Under the pieces are notes generated by a model, which worked only from the letters and a program-made list of their open reading frames with translations, searched no databases and was not told where the DNA came from. Made by a program: the position numbers and the translations under genes. 64,000 bases of DNA, from the NCBI RefSeq assembly GCF_007655135.1, contig NC_045128.1, positions 11,718,001-11,782,000 of the forward strand. Reading direction: 5' to 3'. Shown here piece by piece: positions 46,001-59,427 of the stretch. Source of the stretch: Punica granatum (Eukaryota > Streptophyta > Magnoliopsida > Myrtales > Lythraceae). Position 1 is the first letter of the stretch, and each line of letters begins with the position of its first letter.

Positions 46001-49000
46001 AATTCTCTGCTTCTGTCCTCCTGACAAGAATGCTCCTCTTTCACCAATCTGTCATCCAAATCATTTAAAATTTCTCATTAACTACTCGAAGTTCACACAG
46101 AAATTGGTTTCCGGAAAAACAAAAAGCAACTCCAATGTAACTATCAGGTAGGATGTTCAGAAGTACATTTTAACTCGTAGATATCTGCCATGTTGAAATC
46201 TTAGCTCCTATCGCCCAAGAAATTCTCGTTACTTCCACATCTCAAATCCATATAATCTTACGATTCCTTTACCTCAATTTTATTTACTCATGAGGACGAG
46301 ATTAAAAATTTAGCCATGTTAAGAGAATTGTTGAACTCACTTTGGTCTCATATCCCTCAGGAAGCTGACGGATAAAATTATGAGCATTGGCCGCCATTGC
46401 TGCAGCAGTAACTTCCTCCATGGTTGCGTCGAGCTTCCCAAACAATATATTCTCCCTTATCGATGTCCCAAACAAAGCATGGTCTTGACTAACAAGTCCC
46501 ATCTTCTGCCTAATCCATTTGAGCTGCAGATTCCTTATATCAATACCGTCGATTAGGACAGCTCCATCATCAGGGTCATAGAACCGTTGCAGCAGAGCTA
46601 TTGCAGTGGACTTGCCACTCCCACTTGCTCCGACAAGAGCGACTGTTTTTCCTGCCTTGATCCTGAGGTTGAAGTCCTTCAGGACTGCAGAATCAGGACG
46701 AGAAGGGTATGTGAACTTCACGTGCTCAAACGTCACTTGCCCTGAAACCTTTTCAAGTGTTATTCCTTCTTTGCTCACTCCATCGATCTCAGGCAGCCGA
46801 TCAATCCGATGAAATATCCTGGTCGCGGCAACTGAGGCCTCGGTGAAGTACTTCACATCCGGGAGGGCCATCCCAAGAGATCTGAACAAAATTCAACAGT
46901 TCTTTGGCTTTGTAGGAGGCACAAACTAACAACCGGCACCCTAATAAAATGAATAGGCGTGCACACATACGCACACACATATTGGAATAGGGAACTTACA
47001 ATCCACTGAGTACGAAGGAAATCCCAGCAGCATAGATTCTGCCTCCACTCTCTCCTTTGTACATCACCAAACGGCTGCCATACCAAGCCAGGAAAGCCCA
47101 TATAGCGAAGGAGAGGCCTGTGCTACCCACAGCTAACCCCTTGGCTATCCCCATTTTCACCCCGAGCTTTGTAGTCCTCTCGAGGATTGCTGAGTACTTC
47201 TCGACAATCCTTTTCTCGAGAGTGAAGGAATACACTGTCTTTATGGAGCTCAGAGCCTGCTCAATGATGTTGTTTGCTTTGGCATACTCGTTGTGAGACT
47301 TCTTGGACAAGTAAAGAAGGTACTTGCCGTAGATCATTCCCGGGATGATCAAGAGGAGAAGTAATGGGAATGCCACCAAAGAGAGCCTCCATGAGAAGTA
47401 CGTGGAGAAGGCTAGCCCCGAGATGAATACCGAGGCATGCATCAAAAATATGGGCACCTGGACAATCAACTCACAGTCAGTAATAAGTTTTGTTAGTGAC
47501 CTCAATATGTATGTCGTTTTACATGCAATCAACTTGTAAACAGATCACATGCCAAGTATAATGGTACGGGTTACCAAAGTTCATGTTACCCGCAGTTAAA
47601 TAAACTATAGAGTTAAGTGATCAATTTATTTCCTACAAGCCTACCCATAGGAAGCTGCAGAGTATCAACAATGTACTCAGAGCATGATTCAGCAATATAT
47701 GATCAAGCTGAGTTAAGTTTGCCATTTTCATTACTTTGCGCTCATCAGATTGTACGTTTGATATCTCTGAGCATAGCATGATACATACAGTACCAAAATT
47801 ACGGAGAGAGAAATAGGAAACAACGCAGTCTAGGTTCTCGGTTACATTTTTGCTAATGAGACTTCATGTACTCTTTTATATTCCTATATCTATCTGTCCC
47901 TTTACTAGGCCATGGACTCTTTTTGGTCATCGAAAATAAGAGAGAGAGGGGCTTCTAAAGCAAGTGACTATTGCTCTCTGATCGAAATTAAGCTAAGTCC
48001 CTGGCTCAATCTCCCCATTAGTATCATCGTTGTTCTTTATTTCCTCTTCCTCTATCTCTTATTAGGCTAATGGTCCTACTTTGTAAATGGGCCAAAAAAA
48101 AAAGAGCGCAGGAGAGAGAAGAGTTCTTGCTTTTGAAACAATGTATGCAAAAGCCACAAATTAATTGAACCCAAATGCAAGGTAGTGGGCGTACTTTAAG
48201 AAAATTAGACTTATTGTCATGATGCCGTCTTAGCTTGGCTTGAATCAGAAAGTCACTACATGATTCATAAAAATCCTTGGACAGCAATGAATAAAATGAA
48301 ACCCAAAACATAAATAGTATATAAAATTAATGATTGAGGAGACAAAGAAGGGACATCAATTAATTGTGGACCTTCTCACTGAGGACTTCTCCAATGAGAG
48401 AAGTTTCTTTGGAAATGCTATTGATGATTTCTGAAGTGGTGGCCTCTTGGGAATCAAAGAAGCCAACTTCTTGCCTGAGGATTGCCTCCAAGTACTTGTA
48501 ACGTATCTTTAGCACCTGCCTCTCACTAGTCTTGCTCCAACAGTAACCCTCTGTAATATAATATTGCCAAAAAGTTATTTCAGCTTATGTACTTATTTAC
48601 TGGGGCTATGATTAAAAAAAATGATCTTTTCTTTTAATATATATCAAGGGAATTATCTGAAAAGGTTATCTTTAATCACAAGACGTGATTTAATGACAAA
48701 TTAGCTTCCGATGAAAAATTTTTTATCTGAAAAGGTTCTCTTTAATCACAAGACGTGATTTAATGACAAATTAGCTTCCGATGAAAAAATTTTCAGCAGC
48801 GCAGAGGTTCAAAATTTAGTGGAAACATCTCATAGCCAAAGTTGACGTCAAACCAACCCCCACAGGATTAGTCTCAATTAATAGCTAGTGTCTCGCCAAA
48901 AAAAAGTCCTCCTTTTTTTTTCTTTTGGTTCGAATTATTTGAAATTTCATGTGTTGATCTAAGGGTTTTGAGAAAACCACCCTTGTTCAATTCCTCTTGC

Positions 49001-50247
49001 TACATTTCCATTTCATGCTAAGCATAATATATAGCATATTAGACATGATTGAAAAAGAAACTTTCCAAATTTTTAGCGCCCCCGTTTTTCTTGTATTACC
49101 GAATAAGGCATATTCGAGCGGATCGATATCCAGTGTTGTTTCTCTTATTTGAAGACACAATATTGATTAGTTGATCATCTTTCTGGGCCAGGATTTAGAT
49201 TGAGAGGTCCGATAAAACTATATGCTCACAGTAACCCTGTCGGGAGAAAGCAAAGCAGATAACAAAAGAAAGGGCTTTTAGAGATTACCCATAAAAGCCA
49301 CTACCGCGACTGCTAATCCCAAGTACACAAAGTATAAGCTGCACTGCGTTAACGAAAGCCCCAAAAAAAAAAACGATTAGTGAGACAAAGAAGTGAGTAA
49401 TAATCAGGCAATTACGAAGCACAAGATAATAATTATACAATCAAAAGTCAAAACTGATCTCTAAAACTATTAGACCAAGTCAAGGAACGATCTTGCTGTC
49501 TGTGTGGGAAGCATAATTAATCATTAATATAAATAGTAACTATTGAAAGCTAGAAAAATATGCATCCCAAAGTTCGATTCAGTGCATACTAAAAAAATCT
49601 GGGAAGGAGAATACCAGAAAAAGATAATATCAAGGAAGGATATATAGGGATCATCCAATCAATGAACTGAACATCAAACCTTGTGAGACGCTCAGATCTC
49701 TATATATGTGACTCCCATTCGTTGTAGGATCTCAATAAAGAAGAAGAAGAAGAAAACGTATAAGGTTCTAATACTACGACCCTATCTTTCCAAAACTATA
49801 AGGTTCTAATACTATGACCCTATGACTTTGTAGGGGTGTTGATATGCTGAGGGCCCACTTGCACCTCTGCCTATCATTGGTCATATAACTGATACCAGCC
49901 TGTTAGCCTAGCTTGGTATCAGAAAACTTTATGAGATAGAATTTTTATATGTCTTGGGCTTTGCTTACTCTTTCGACTTCAGCCATGAAGCTGCTTCCAC
50001 GGCTCTGTCCGGAGCCACCGTACCCCAAACTGTTCATGATTTGGCTAGCAAAGAGCAGCAAGATATTAGTAGACATTCCATCTCCGATGGCTCCAACCGT
50101 CCCAAAGAGCATTAGCAGCACGTCGACCCAGTCAGCGTATCTGAAGATGATTGCCACAGACGTCCTTGATCTTGTGCTCTCTCTCTGTACCCCAGCCTTT
50201 CCACCTCCCTCCGAAGAAGTGAGAGGAGGGACGGGAGGAGAACCCAT
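43088..50247 (-). CDS. ABCB8: ABC transporter B family, full-size (ABCB8-like)
   Basis: Exons on -: 50247-49969, 49343-49289, 48550-48372, 47457-47000, 46881-46341, 46048-45869, 45772-44804, 44650-44318, 44204-43786, 43439-43088. All introns are GT-AG. The frame totals 3765 nt (1254 aa), a normal P-glycoprotein length. Architecture is TMD1-NBD1-TMD2-NBD2. NBD1: Walker [10 protein letters not shown] (408-416), LSGGQ (512-516), [11 protein letters not shown] (533-543), H568. NBD2: Walker [10 protein letters not shown] (1051-1059), LSGGQ (1155-1159), [11 protein letters not shown] (1176-1186). Both catalytic Glu residues are present, so both sites should bind and hydrolyse ATP. A Ser/Pro-rich linker covers about 615-672. 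The protein is expected in the plasma membrane, exporting or importing small organic molecules; some plant ABCBs carry auxin, but the substrate cannot be inferred here. The name ABCB8 is from overall resemblance (start [27 protein letters not shown]). No defect seen. Confidence 0.94.
48651..48790. repeat. 70-bp tandem duplication in ABCB intron 2
   Basis: Two almost identical units, each with ttatctgaaaaggtt and acaagacgtgatttaatg. Non-coding; it does not touch the splice sites. Confidence 0.9.
49759..49834. repeat. 38-bp tandem pair in ABCB intron 1
   Basis: tataaggttctaatacta is repeated with a 38-bp period, next to an (AAG)n tract. Confidence 0.8.
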
Positions 50248-50327
50248 TTTATTCTGCTGATTTGGGGAGAAATGAAGAGAAAAGATTGTAAGCTAAGGGA
50301 GTTGGCTCATGGACCTACACATACGCA

Positions 50328-50335
50328 TATATATA
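50328..50335 (-). promoter_or_regulatory. Candidate TATA box of the ABCB gene
   Basis: tatatata on -, about 80 bp before the ATG at 50247. It lies inside a (TA)n/(GA)n tract, so the assignment is tentative. Confidence 0.45.
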
Positions 50336-50735
50336 GAGAGAGAGAGACCAAGAGAGAGAGGGAAGACGAAGTAAGTGATGATTGATAGGGGTGTATACAT
50401 TGAGAGTGGTTTCCATGAAATAGGCCTATACATATGCCATGAGCTTCTCATGTTGAGGATTTCCTATGTAAATATATATATATGATATAATATAGTATTC
50501 TTTTTCGTATTGTATATATAGAGAGAGAGAGAGAGACCAAGAGAGAGAGGGAAGAGGAAGTAAGTGATGATTGATTGGGGTGTATACACTAAGAGTGGTT
50601 TCCATGAAATAGGCCTATACAAATGCCATGAGCTTCTCATGTTGAGGATTTCGTGTATATATATATATATATATATATGTATATGATATCATATAGTAAT
50701 ATAATATAGTATTCATTTTCGTATTGTATATGTAT
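50329..50735. repeat. Tandem duplication of the ABCB proximal promoter
   Basis: Two units of about 190-220 bp, 50329-50511 and 50512-50735. Both begin with a TA/GA microsatellite, then gaccaagagagagaggg, gtaagtgatgattga, gtggtttccatgaaat and cttctcatgttgagga. The second carries a longer (TA)n. As a result the candidate TATA box and its flank occur twice. Confidence 0.9.
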
Positions 50736-51522
50736 GTGTGCCCATGTCAGTGATTAAATATATTTGGCAGTGGATGAAACATATTAGGCTTGTACCGAAC
50801 CTTGAGTTCTTCAACCCAAAAAAACCTCGAGTTCCATGTGCTTATATGTATCTTTTGAGGTCTATGTCGGATAATTTCTGATTATTGTAATTAATTTGGT
50901 ACCGCTTCTACACCGGAGGCCGGTACGGAGGTGCAGGCATACAGGTTTGGAACTCTTTTTTTTATCTGAATCTTAAGAAGACGACCCTATTCTCGAACCT
51001 TCTGTCGAGGAAGTGAACCGAGTGCCTATAACTGTTGGCTTCAGGGGTTTATTACTGTTTCTTCGCAATCACGCACCACACCGTTTGGCTTACACATGGA
51101 AAATAGGCGTAGGCAATTACTTTGACCTTTAGAAAAATTTCTATTGTAGGATTGTTTCTTGGGCATGTGATGAAATGAATTTTAGGGACTTTGTTCGACA
51201 ATTGCTTTCAAATTTTGCTCTTCTTCCTATATTTTGAAAGCATATGGTTAGGCTTTTGCCGTTGCTAATGCCTTGGGTTTAGTTTGAGAAAATCTTTTTC
51301 TTCCGAAAATTTTCGGATGATATGCCAGCGACTGTCTCTTTATTTGAAAAAGCCACCCATAATTCATGTAATTACTAGACAATTGGCGGTGCCGATTCGG
51401 GGGATATAGCCATCCTCGTTTAGTTTTCATCCGTTTATTATTTTCTGACTACAGGGGGCCTTGCTGTGTAGTTAAGGTCTTTCTCTATCTTGTGTGTGTA
51501 TATATATATAGTTAAGGAGACC
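50736..51522. other. ABCB distal upstream region
   Basis: No gene. AT-rich with short frames. Confidence 0.5.
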
Positions 51523-51680
51523 CTTTTTTTTATTCGGTTACAAATGGAGGCCATAGATCTCGTACAATGAAATAAAAATTCTAATAGCTAACAGAGATGC
51601 ACGGGTAGTCTTATTACGAGAATTAAACTTGCACCTTTTACTTGAGAGGCGAGAGCATATACCACTGCGCTACGCCCTAT
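51523..51680 (-). repeat. SINE-like element
   Basis: On - it starts tagggcgtagcgcagtggta (A-box), then ggtgcaagtttaattctc (B-box), and ends gcctccatttgtaaccg plus an A-run. The 3' end matches the SINE at 31030-31191. It is tRNA-derived but not a tRNA gene, since no cloverleaf 3' half follows. Confidence 0.6.
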
Positions 51681-52575
51681 TTTTCGAGTCAGGAAGGCCT
51701 ATTTACGGGTAGACTACATGATGGAAGAAAGGAAATAAAGGAATTTACTTATTAGAATCAAACTCAAAATATCGGTTGAGCACTAGCTTATTGTACTAAT
51801 AGATCTTCTTTGTCCTTGCAGAGTTACTAGATCACATCTCTTAGCAATTGTTTTTCATTTGTCATTTTCCCCGCCTTTTTTCCAAGTAAATTACCTGTAT
51901 GTAAACTTTTTAACTAAGTACTTTCAGTAAACTACTTGCAATTATATTATTTACATTGAGTAAATTGCCTATATATAGTTTTAGTAAAAGCCACTTTTGA
52001 GCACCCAAAGATGCAAATTACCTAGACTCTAGTAAATTACGAAGATTTGAATTACATTGTCTAGATAATTTTATGCAAATTATTCAATTCAAAGCAAATG
52101 CACTATAAGTGCTGCAGTCGGTGAGCTGCTCTTCAAATGGACACTGAACTTTAATTATGACATTGTTATTATTACACACTTCGTGGACAGAACCAAGCTG
52201 AAATTTAGTGAGAATCGACCTCAATTAGTGGATTAAATATACATCGTGCTCTAACTGAAAAAAGTGATTGTATCGATTGTGAAAGAGAGTTTTTCAAAAG
52301 AGTACAACTTTCATTTGATGAACCGTGAACGACCCTATTTGTTGTTTTCACTTGTTCTTTTCTTTTTCAGAAAAATAATTCGCACTCCACTCATAAAAGA
52401 GAAGCCATTTAATATATAGCCTGTCAAAGATAGATAACTATGGCCGGTGTCCGATTATTGGCCAAATTGTCTTTAGCTTTCCTTCCTTTTCTCCATTCGT
52501 GACGTTTCTTATTATTGTGATGTTAGGGTTCCTCTTTATCCTTTTTTATTACAAAACTTTTTCCTGCGAGTTTTT
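51681..52575. other. No gene recognised
   Basis: AT-rich, contains diffuse short repeats of taaattacct and agtaaattgcct. Nothing coding. Confidence 0.55.
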
Positions 52576-52760
52576 TTCTTTTTTTTTGGTGGTGCATCAG
52601 TCCAAATAGGCTCAGAATAATATAGTTCAAACCGATTCAGTTTACTAAGGGATAAAACTCTCACAATCATGGATTTTCTTCATTCACATCTCGAATCCGA
52701 AATCTTATTTAAGGGATATAAGTGTTGAATCGTTTGAATCAATGTAAGTTGGTTTTTATT
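52576..52760 (-). repeat. SINE-like element (family of 7349-7525)
   Basis: Shares the aaatcttatttaag block and T-run end (A-tail on -) with the copy at 7349, more diverged. Confidence 0.45.
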
Positions 52761-53473
52761 CTAAATAATAAAATGCATGCGAGGAGACATGTTAGGCTAA
52801 TTTTATTATTTTCTAAGAATAATTTATATTAGTAAAAGGCTTCTGGTGTGCTGTGGTTTTGGCACTCATAGGAGGTGCACGGTCCATATCCTACGCAAGC
52901 CCTTGATCTCATAATATATATTAAACAACTCTATAATAATGGATTCGATCAATTTTCACATGAACGGGAATCTACGACTTTTGCGATCGTGAATTTGATT
53001 AATTAAATCACGGGCAAGATTTTCTGCGATTATATAAAAAAATATTGGATATTTACGTTTGGACGGTACAGTTGAAGGAAATTGTTAAAAAGATATATTT
53101 GCACTGCAGGTGACTTTTATGATCATCATTATCAATTAATCCTTGTCATGCAGCTTGCCAAAAAAAAAAACTAAGAAAGAAGAAATCCTTGTCATGCCCT
53201 GGGCAGGACTTAAAGTTGCACAAAACGATCAGACTTTTTTTTCCCCCTCGCTGGATATGGAAGAATCAGACTTACTGTTTCAATCGAGCATATATCAGTT
53301 TACTTAATAGATTAATGTACTTAGCAAAAAAAGTTTAATAGATTAGTGAGTGATAAAGCATATAGCTATAGGAGGGTCTGATTTGATAGTATCTCAATGT
53401 AGCGATTTTAGGGTTTTAATTAATATATTTATGCATGAATTATCACATTTCTTCTTTTTAGTGTTATCACATA

Positions 53474-53655
53474 CAGGGGCGGAGCTAGTTAATTGGCAGG
53501 GGGGCAATTGCCCCTTGAACTTTGAATTTTTTAAAATTTTATCCCAAAATTATGTAAAATTAGTATTTTATCCCCATGAAAAAAAATATTTATGTACTCT
53601 TTGTATTAAGTAATATTTTTTCCCTCCCTAGATGAAAATTCTAACTCCGCTTCTG
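53474..53655. mobile_element. hAT-type MITE
   Basis: 182 bp with terminal inverted repeats caggggcggagctag and, in reverse, cagaagcggagttag. It is flanked by an exact 8-bp duplication atcacata (53466-53473 and 53656-53663), the length made by hAT transposases. An open frame at 53350-53613 that runs through it is accidental. Confidence 0.9.
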
Positions 53656-53663
53656 ATCACATA

Positions 53664-56335
53664 TACCTGTGAAAACAAATAACACGTATAATACTAACTC
53701 TCTTTTTTTGTGCTTTTAGAAATACAAGAAACTTACCCGTGTGTAACACGACCAAATAGGCCCATACCTACTCCAACTATACCTGTACGATAACAATAAA
53801 TAAATGCGTACACTAGACATATAAAGCGAACAATATATTTATAAAGAGACCATAATCCAGTAATATGTATAAGATCTTATGAAAAGTAGAGATATCGTGA
53901 AGGAGCATAGAAAAAAGTATAGTGAATAGAAAGTCGATGGATAAAATAAATTTTGTTGGGTATTTCTAGAGAATTTAGCACATTAAACTTGAAGAGTATC
54001 ACGTATTTCAAGGAGTTCATTCCGATTATCGAAGAAATTTTAAATTTTTTAAAAAATTTTGATTATATATTATTACATGTAAATAATCTAGACAAATTTC
54101 TAACATTCATTGAATATAATATTGTATAAGTTCATTTAACTAAAATTAAAAAGACAATTTACATGGAGCTGAGAGTTGTGAAATAGATTGATTAGAGTAG
54201 CCGAACACATCTTAACAGGAGCGGAGCATTATCAAATGGAGCAATCATATTTCGTGCATCGGTTTTCATATATTATAATAATTGACATAAATGTGATACC
54301 AAGAAAGACCATTCATGAGGCAATCTCCATGTGGATTAAATTTTTCACATAAATAATTAACCAGAATTTAAAACAATAATATATTTTAGATAGAATCAAT
54401 TAATAGTTAAGTCTAATACAATATAAAAAATTTGGTTTAATAACAAAAAAAAATTCCAAACTTATCACGTTTTAATGATTTTAGCACGAACTTTTTTCTC
54501 TCATCCAAAAAATCACAAACTATCGATTTAATAATGATGTTAGAACAAGGTCAATATCTCCGTTATTTTTAAAAGAAATTGCTGACGTGTACATCAGAGT
54601 GTCACGTATCGCACGGTGATTGACTGGTATTTTTTCAAATGAAATTAATTATGAAAAAACAAAAATGAAACAAAAAGCGAAGGGAAGAGGGAGGAGGTGA
54701 CCAGCGGAGGGGGCCTTTGCGACGACAACCAATTAGGGTCGTCGGCGACGTCAGTAGTCATCTGCGACCTCAACTGGAGCTCGGTGGCCGGCGTCGAGGC
54801 CATGACTGGCTGCAATCGAAGAGAGAAGGACGAAATCAAACGGTAAGGGCTTTGTCGTTGACCCCCCAACACAGAATTGGTCGCCGGTGACATCTGTAGT
54901 CATCGAAAACCTCCTTTGTGCCGATAGGGGCTGGCAACGAAGCTCTGCGGCCCCAATTTTGCGCGTCTTTCTCTTTAAAATCAAAGAGAGTGATGAACGA
55001 TTAAGGGTGGTTGTGGCCCCGATCATGGCCACCATTGCCGAAGCGATGTTGCTAGCAAACTCTGACATCACCGATGACCTCAATTAGGATGATGGGGGCT
55101 ACTACAATCCATTCATTGCAGATTCGATCTTGCATCCTTTTTTTTCTTATTTTTGAAAAATTTTGAATTTAATTGGGAAAAAAGTTGAAAGAAAAAAGTT
55201 TTGTGGCTATTATATAACTAGAATATGAAATAATATAAAATTTTAGTCCTAAGTACTCCCACCAAAATAAATTGAATTAATTAAATGTATACCTATTTCA
55301 TTTAACACTTAAAAATTCAATACTTATATTTTAGCACTTACAAATACATATTAAAGTGTGTTTGATATATGTGGTTGCCGGCGAACTCATTTTGTGTCCG
55401 TGGGGGGTCAACGACGAAGCCCCAACTGCTTTGATTTAATTTGTCCCTCTCTCTCTCTTCGATTTTTTGAAGAGAGAGGGATAATTGAGGGCGTTGGTGG
55501 TCCAAATCCCGGCCACCACCTTCTAGGCGAGGTAGCAGGAGACCATAGATGTCAAAATATGCTAATTTTTTTTTTTTTTGCTTGAATCAAACACATGCTA
55601 ATTAAGTCTAGTTTAAACTATCGTGTGGATACATAGATTGGTTTGCTTAACTGGCTGAGCCTAAACCAAGTATCTTAATGAATTCCATTTTGATTCTTGA
55701 TATCAATGTGGCTCATCATATGACAAAATAGAGATTTCAGCACAGCTGAGGTTGATCTCGGTTGATTATGTTATATATTGTTGCAGATTGATATTTAGTT
55801 ATTGCTCAATCTCACCAATTCTAGGATTACATCGAACTTGGCCAAGGTGAAGCTTTTCTTGATTTAGTAGTGTAAGGAGCCCTCTTACTGTTGTCCAAGC
55901 CTTGGCCTACCTTCCGAGATTACTGATTTGAATTTTGATTTCTTCAGTCTTTTCTCCTTATTGCCCCTTAATTTTTTCTATTACTTTTTCTACAGTTAAA
56001 CCCATTATTAATTAATTTGCTGCCTCATGGAGTGATGGGGGATTTCATTAACAAAAACTAACAGAAGGCTAAATATAGGTGGAATTCAGAAATTCTAGAA
56101 ACCATGAGTAAATTTATCGAAAACAGTATCATGTCGGGGTAGATCTATGGAAGAACATCGAACCTTTTAGCTTTTTGTCTGCAGAAAAGATAAGTTCTTG
56201 GTTTTGGCGCATAAATTTTAAAATTGCATCAAGAATTTGATCTGCATACGTAATTACATAGTCTCGGACACAAACTGATTTAGGTAATTAGTACGAATTA
56301 TGTTATACATAACCATTCTCACACCTTCTTAATCT
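53664..56335. other. No gene; GC-rich repeat-like patches
   Basis: 54660-55100 and 55360-55550 are GC-rich within AT-rich DNA and share wording (gtcgccggtgacat, accgatgacctcaa). Frames on both strands are low-complexity and unlike known proteins. 54440-54620 resembles one arm of a MITE. Confidence 0.45.
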
Positions 56336-56520
56336 TTTTTTTTCCCTTTTCTTTTTGCATGCACCACCGTACCATCCGTAGTGCACTTGGTATCTGAGAG
56401 CTCAGTGCAGCCCGACTAATTCAGTAGTAAGGTTGGTCCATTAAAAGGTAATGTTTTTCAAATTGTAAAACTTTTTTTTTCTCAAAATTTGAATCCAAAA
56501 TTTTATTTACAAAAAAAAAA
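56336..56520 (-). repeat. SINE-like element (family of 7349-7525)
   Basis: T-rich end near 56336-56360, then cttggtatc, cgactaattcagtagtaaggtt and aatttgaatccaaaatttt, in the order seen at 7349. Diverged. Confidence 0.4.
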
Positions 56521-58773
56521 ATGTACCAAACCACATTAAACATCTTGATCTATACCTTGGTATCATCGTAAATTTGCATATGCACATTTGTGATTACGAC
56601 ATGACAAAGTTTTATAAGTATGCAGATAATTCCACCACTTTCCAATGTAATGCGCATAACTTTTATGAAGGCATCAAGCAAAGGCCATGTTTCATGTGGA
56701 TTATCATTATTAATTATTATCATTGTCATTATTATTGGATTATGAAATAATTGGTCATATGATTAATTAGAGACAATCTACTTTCGAGTTGTCCAAATAG
56801 AACTTATTTATCAATCAGACTTAAGGATCTGTTCCTGAAGCCTTTCAATCAGAAACGTGATAAAAAATTCCTCCCATATACAATGATTGTTTTTTTTTTT
56901 TGGACCAAAGTCGAACAACTGAGATCTAACTTGTTCATTGGATATAATCAAAAGCATGCTATTGTGGACGGCATCAATTGAGTCGCTCTGCCCGTTAGAC
57001 TTCAGTCTTAGATATGAAGTTATTAATTGATTAGTTGTCACTCACATTTGATTGTTGGACACACCGACCCCCGACCCCATGATAAGTGAGGCTGCACGCA
57101 TCCATATTCTTCGTAAAAAAATTCAGTCTTTTAAGATATTTATACCATGTTGCCAAATATCATTGCGAAAGGAAATACGAAGTTACGACAGGAATAAGCA
57201 GACGTAGCATCTCTTGCCTTATTTCGAGCTAGCATCCATTCCAATGTCATTCTAGATCATAAATGATGGAGTGTCATTATCATTTGTTGAGCCTCAAAAA
57301 AAAAATTTTTTTTTGGGAACAAATAAATATCTAATTTAATCCTTTGATTCAGCAAAAACATTTAAAAGTTTTCAAGAAATTAAAAATTAAAAGAAAAGAA
57401 AGAGAGGGATTCTAATATATGGTCAATCTCAAGCTCCATTTCTCAAGTAAAGTCAATCAATTAGTTAAGCCCGATTAGTCATATAAAAGAAAGAATAATT
57501 GCCGAGCAAAAGGATTAAATGAACAATTCAATATATAAATAAATAAATAACTATAGCACACATTGTGTCCTTTGAAAGACGACAGGACATATATTCCATT
57601 AGATGTTACCTAGAAAATCATAAATCTTCAGTCAAGTGGGAACCAACCTAATAAACATTAACCTCATTTTTCTTTGTCCGAGTATAAAAATGACAAAAAG
57701 AGCACCTAGAGTATATGCAATGAAGAAATTGGAATACCAAAGAACGAGAATATTATCACATATGTTCCAATACCGAAATATGTAGGCACATCTTCTGGCA
57801 TTTGCTCTCTCGACTTTAAAATTAAGAGGTTTTGAGTTTTGTCTCATCAGTGGGATTTTCCATACTTTTTGTTTGTGCCCTCTATTTTCTATTAAGTTTA
57901 AGGGATTTTTCTTGCCAAAAGAATAAAAAAGATGCTTCCCCAATAGAGAGGTACGATTTATTACGTTAGTAATAACTTAACGTGCTGTTAACTACCAATA
58001 TATATATATATATATATATATATACTCAAGGCGTTGTTTCAGTGATTAAAAAAAAAGGTCAAATTTATTAGTTATCAGTAAATTTTAATCAGCTTATAAA
58101 TGAATGTAACTTTTCATGACCTAATGAGACAATCATCTTCTTCTGCTTCTCCCTCCTAATCCTCATTCATTCTGATTTATGATCGAGTGAGGAAATCATA
58201 GCCATATAGGTATAGCCAACAATTCCTTAAAACACAGGCATATGAAAACCGGTTATTCATACAAATAACATCAAATATAAAATTTTAAATATTATTAACT
58301 TAATTTTCAGCAAACATATGAAACTGTGTAATGTGTCTATATTTTCTGTACACTTTCTTGACGAACTTGTATCTTTTATGCTTATTTATTTCCAATTTAT
58401 AGAAGGAGAAGATGCCAAATATTTTTCTCAATTCATATATCTGAAATCTTTGGTAAATATTATGTGAGAACCTAATTATATTTATATTGTGAAATTGAAA
58501 ATGAACTTTTGTAAGTGTAATATAAATGCTAGCTAAGATAGCACAAAGAAGATATTGATTATGTACGTATTCAGAAAATGTTTGGCGGTTTTGTGAGGTC
58601 GAAAAATGTGTAAACCCCATATATAGGTTTCAATAACTCAATTAAAACTACATTGTCTGCCTAAGACATGAACTAATTAATTTATCCTAGAGTGGGGACT
58701 TATCTCTCTAATAGACAGGGGTCGATCCAGCACTCAGAAGTATCTGTCGCCATCACTTTCTTTAATTTGATTG
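56521..58773. other. No gene recognised
   Basis: AT-rich DNA with short frames on - (56811-57041, 57632-57943, 58300-58620) that match no family and have Lys/Ile/Phe-rich composition expected of random AT-rich sequence. (TA)n at 58000-58024. Confidence 0.5.
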
Positions 58774-59427
58774 CTTTTAACTGTTCTTGGTGCATGGCTT
58801 CTTTCTCAAAGCAAAAGCACAAGAAAAGGAAAAATTATCACCATCAGCTCATACTGCTCCACATAGTTTTGTTGTGCATGCTTCATATGCATACATATAT
58901 AACGTACTATATTGATGAGAAATATAGCTTTATATATATATACATATACATATACATATATAAGTTACAGTAATACGGCCATGATTCCGCTCGTCCATTG
59001 GGTAGAGTTGTGATGAAATCGTGGGCCCAAGATCCATTACATGAAACTCTTGCTCAAGACTACGCACTCTGTTTGCTTTGGACTTTCTTTTTTTTTTCTG
59101 TAAGGAAAAAAGTGACAGTACTAAGAGCGGTAACTTTATCGCCCTAGCTATACAGTGTTACGTAGTATCACTAAAGATCTAGTATAATTCGTAAAAGTCG
59201 GTATCTCCTAAGTTCAGGCTTAATGAGCACACTTCTCGTGAACAAATGTGTAAAAGATATTTGAATCAGCTGAAATCTTAAAATTATTAAATCACATTAG
59301 AGTAAATTTAGAACTACTATCTCTGCCGCTAACTTTTGGTGGCTGCTAGCGTTGGACTTGATCAATACAATTGTCCTCAAAAGATGTGTTTTCATAAGAG
59401 TCAAAACAAGAATAATTCAGCAGCCAT
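58774..59427 (+). repeat. 0.65-kb direct repeat, copy 1
   Basis: Nearly identical to 60283-60941: cttttaactgttcttggtg, atgattccgctcgtccat, ctactatctctgcc-type end, attcagcagc. Ends at the TRIM insertion. No protein recognised. Confidence 0.9.

Noticed and set aside
48651..48790. CRISPR-like direct repeats
   Set aside because: Only two adjacent 70-bp units without spacers, inside a plant intron.
51600..51680. tRNA gene on -
   Set aside because: A- and B-box motifs are present but no cloverleaf closes, and an A-tail follows; a SINE head fits better.
53350..53613. 87-codon frame on +
   Set aside because: It runs from flanking DNA into a hAT MITE and has no family resemblance.
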